A program made the translations under genes and the position numbers. Positions 62,446 to 64,000 of a stretch of 64,000 nt of DNA are shown in pieces. Within the stretch, counting starts at the first letter, position 1. The number at the start of each line of letters is the position of its first letter. Source of the DNA: [Pseudomonas] carboxydohydrogena (GTDB taxonomy: Bacteria; Pseudomonadota; Alphaproteobacteria; Rhizobiales; Xanthobacteraceae). The notes beneath the pieces were generated by a model. That model saw only the letters and a list, made by a program, of their open reading frames with translations, ran no database searches and was not told the DNA's origin. The stretch covers positions 2,292,501 to 2,356,500 of the forward strand of contig NZ_CP113162.1 of assembly GCF_029030725.1 (NCBI RefSeq), written 5' to 3'.

Positions 62446-64000
62446 TCAATTCGCTTCGGCCAGTTGACCGGACGCTACAAGCTGGGCGAGCTTTTCCTCG
62501 GTCAATGCCGCACTGAAGAAATAGCCCTGCATCTGATCGCAGCCGAGCGCTTTCAGCACGCTCAACTGCTCCGCCGTCTCCACGCCTTCCGCGGTCGTCG
62601 TCATGTCGCGCGCGGCGGCGATATCCACGACCGCCTTCACGATATGCGAAGCGCCATCGGGTTCGGTGATGTTCTTGATGAAGCAGCGGTCGATCTTGAT
62701 CTTGTTGAACGGGAACAGTTGCAGATAGCGAAGCGACGAATAGCCCGTGCCGAAATCGTCGAGCGCGATGCGCACGCCGAGTCCGCGCAACTCATGGAGA
62801 ATCGCCAGCGCCTCTTCATCGTCGCGTATCAGCACGGCTTCGGTGATCTCAAGCTCGAGCCGGTTCGCGGGCAATCCCGACGAGCCGAGCGCACTCGCGA
62901 CGTTGAGCGCCAGCGTATGGCCCTTGAACTGCACCGGCGAGACGTTCACCGCGAGGCGGATATCGTCTGGCCACTGCGCCGCCGCATGGCACGCCGTCTT
63001 CAGCACCCATGAGCCGAGCTGATCGATCAGGCCGGTTTCCTCCGCGATCGGAATAAATTCAGCCGGTGACACCAGGCCATGGCGCGGGTGACGCCAGCGC
63101 ACCAGAGCCTCGCAACCGAGAATCTTCCCGGTCTTGACGTCGATGAACGGCTGATAGTGAACCTCGAACTGCTGATGGAAAAGCGCGTTGCGGATTTCGA
63201 TTTCCATATCGTGCCGCTTCTGCGCCCGGATTTTCATTTCCGGCTCGAAGAAACGATAGGTCCGCCGCCCGCTGCCCTTCGCGGCATAAAGCGCAAGATC
63301 GGCATTGCGGAGCAGGCCCTCAAGCTCGGAGCCATCGCACGGCGATATCGCAATGCCGATACTGGCATCCGCATTGAGATGGTGTCCGGCGCAATCGTAA
63401 GGCACACGGATCGCGGCATGAACGCGCTCGATCAGGGGAATAAGTTCGGATCGCTCCTGAACGCCGTTCCGGACGATGGCAAATTCGTCTCCGCCAAGAC
63501 GCGCGATAAGATCGCCCGGCTCGATGCAGCCGCTGAGGCGGCCGGCAATCGCCACAAGCAGTTCGTCGCCGACAAAATGACCCAGCGTGTCGTTGACCTG
63601 CTTGAATTCATCGATGTCGATGGACAGGACGGCAAGGTTTTCCGCCTTGCGCAGCATCGTGTCGAGATAGTCGCGGAACATCGTTCGGTTCGGCAGATCG
63701 GTCAGCGCGTCGTAACGCGCCATATGGGCAATGCGATCTTCCGCACGCTGCCGCTCCGTGATGTCTTCCAGAGTCGAAACCCAGCCGCCACCCGAAATCG
63801 ACTGAAGCGCGGTATGTATCACGCGGCCATCCGGGATATCGGTCGTGATCGCGCCGTTGATCGACACCATCTTGAATATCTCGACGCAATACGCATCGAC
63901 ATCGCCGCCGAACATTCCATGCTTCTTCCGAAGCGCCATGATCTCGCGCAGGCTATAGCCCGGCTTGATGGAATCATTCGGCAGACCGAACATTTCCGTA
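62446..64000 (-). CDS. PAS-GGDEF-EAL protein (5' end outside window)
   Basis: At least 515 residues; the frame is open to the right edge. A PAS-like part is followed by EDITERQRAEDRIAHMARYD, the GGDEF domain (ALTDLPNRTMFRDYL; intact LGGDEFAIV) and the EAL domain (EALVRWRHP; NVSPVQFKG; LDDFGTGYSSLRYLQLFPFN; DQMQGYFFS). Both catalytic motifs are intact, so it could make and break cyclic di-GMP. It is convergent with the amidotransferase gene. Confidence 0.9.
   Translation of the reverse strand, partial: TEMFGLPNDSIKPGYSLREIMALRKKHGMFGGDVDAYCVEIFKMVSINGAITTDIPDGRVIHTALQSISGGGWVSTLEDITERQRAEDRIAHMARYDALTDLPNRTMFRDYLDTMLRKAENLAVLSIDIDEFKQVNDTLGHFVGDELLVAIAGRLSGCIEPGDLIARLGGDEFAIVRNGVQERSELIPLIERVHAAIRVPYDCAGHHLNADASIGIAISPCDGSELEGLLRNADLALYAAKGSGRRTYRFFEPEMKIRAQKRHDMEIEIRNALFHQQFEVHYQPFIDVKTGKILGCEALVRWRHPRHGLVSPAEFIPIAEETGLIDQLGSWVLKTACHAAAQWPDDIRLAVNVSPVQFKGHTLALNVASALGSSGLPANRLELEITEAVLIRDDEEALAILHELRGLGVRIALDDFGTGYSSLRYLQLFPFNKIKIDRCFIKNITEPDGASHIVKAVVDIAAARDMTTTAEGVETAEQLSVLKALGCDQMQGYFFSAALTEEKLAQLVASGQLAEAN

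Noticed and set aside
1-64000. CRISPR arrays, insertion sequences, integrases, rRNA genes
   Set aside because: No evenly spaced repeats, no transposase or integrase motifs and no rRNA sequence were seen on either strand.

Overview
This window reads as chromosome of a high-GC alphaproteobacterium, most likely of the Bradyrhizobiaceae/Nitrobacteraceae (Afipia, Rhodopseudomonas, Bradyrhizobium or Oligotropha type). The evidence is dense coding with long antisense shadows, many IclR/LysR-controlled catabolic clusters, a SoxR-controlled sox locus, TRAP and tripartite tricarboxylate transporters, and B12 riboswitches on metE and nrdAB. All names come from motif and family recognition by eye; no database search was run.

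Region 1 (1-14.3 kb) is a C2-sulfonate catabolic locus. It holds an acylating sulfoacetaldehyde dehydrogenase (cut by the window edge), an MFS carrier, a TctCBA carrier with a divergent LysR gene, sulfoacetaldehyde acetyltransferase (Xsc) with a divergent IclR gene and phosphate acetyltransferase, then an MFS carrier and a GMC dehydrogenase of the isethionate-dehydrogenase type with a second IclR gene. Sulfoacetate and isethionate would both converge on sulfoacetaldehyde, which Xsc and Pta turn into sulfite and acetyl-CoA. Two pairs of related intergenic elements suggest shared LysR and IclR operators.

Region 2 (14.4-23.8 kb) is housekeeping: metE behind a cobalamin riboswitch, a CBS/BON protein, queH preceded by a small unreported gene and accompanied by a degenerate second copy of its 3' end, then nrdAB behind a second cobalamin riboswitch. 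NrdB has Phe where class Ia enzymes have the radical Tyr, and Glu as its first metal ligand, so it looks like a class Ic (Mn/Fe) R2.

Region 3 (23.83-38.16 kb) looks like a 14-kb island. A tRNA-Gln(UUG) gene sits at the right end, and a direct repeat of its 3' end lies at the left end just after the nrdB terminator. The cargo is (a) a flavin monooxygenase, a TonB receptor, a FecCD-type ABC importer and a radical SAM enzyme with the unusual CX5CX2C motif of the HmdB/HcgA type; two ModE-like (Mo-box) inverted repeats stand before the importer genes, so I read this as a molybdenum- or tungsten-linked uptake module with an unexplained radical SAM enzyme; and (b) a two-subunit aconitase X dehydratase with a DctPQM TRAP carrier and a GntR regulator.

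Region 4 (38.5-55.98 kb) holds a TauE-type anion exporter, an IorAB-type periplasmic molybdenum hydroxylase with a triheme cytochrome, then a sulfur-oxidation locus: YeeE/SoxT-type carrier, HbpS-like protein, two DsrE-like proteins, soxB, soxK, soxA (monoheme), soxZ, soxY, soxX, soxD, soxC, divergent soxR, soxH, a second soxZ and a cytochrome c. Sulfite from Xsc could leave through the exporter or be oxidised by SoxCD.

Region 5 (56.1-64 kb) holds a gamma-glutamyltransferase / DUF1097 / amidohydrolase operon, a NarL/NarX-type two-component pair, a class I glutamine amidotransferase and a GGDEF-EAL protein cut by the right edge. No IS element, integrase, rRNA or CRISPR array was seen.
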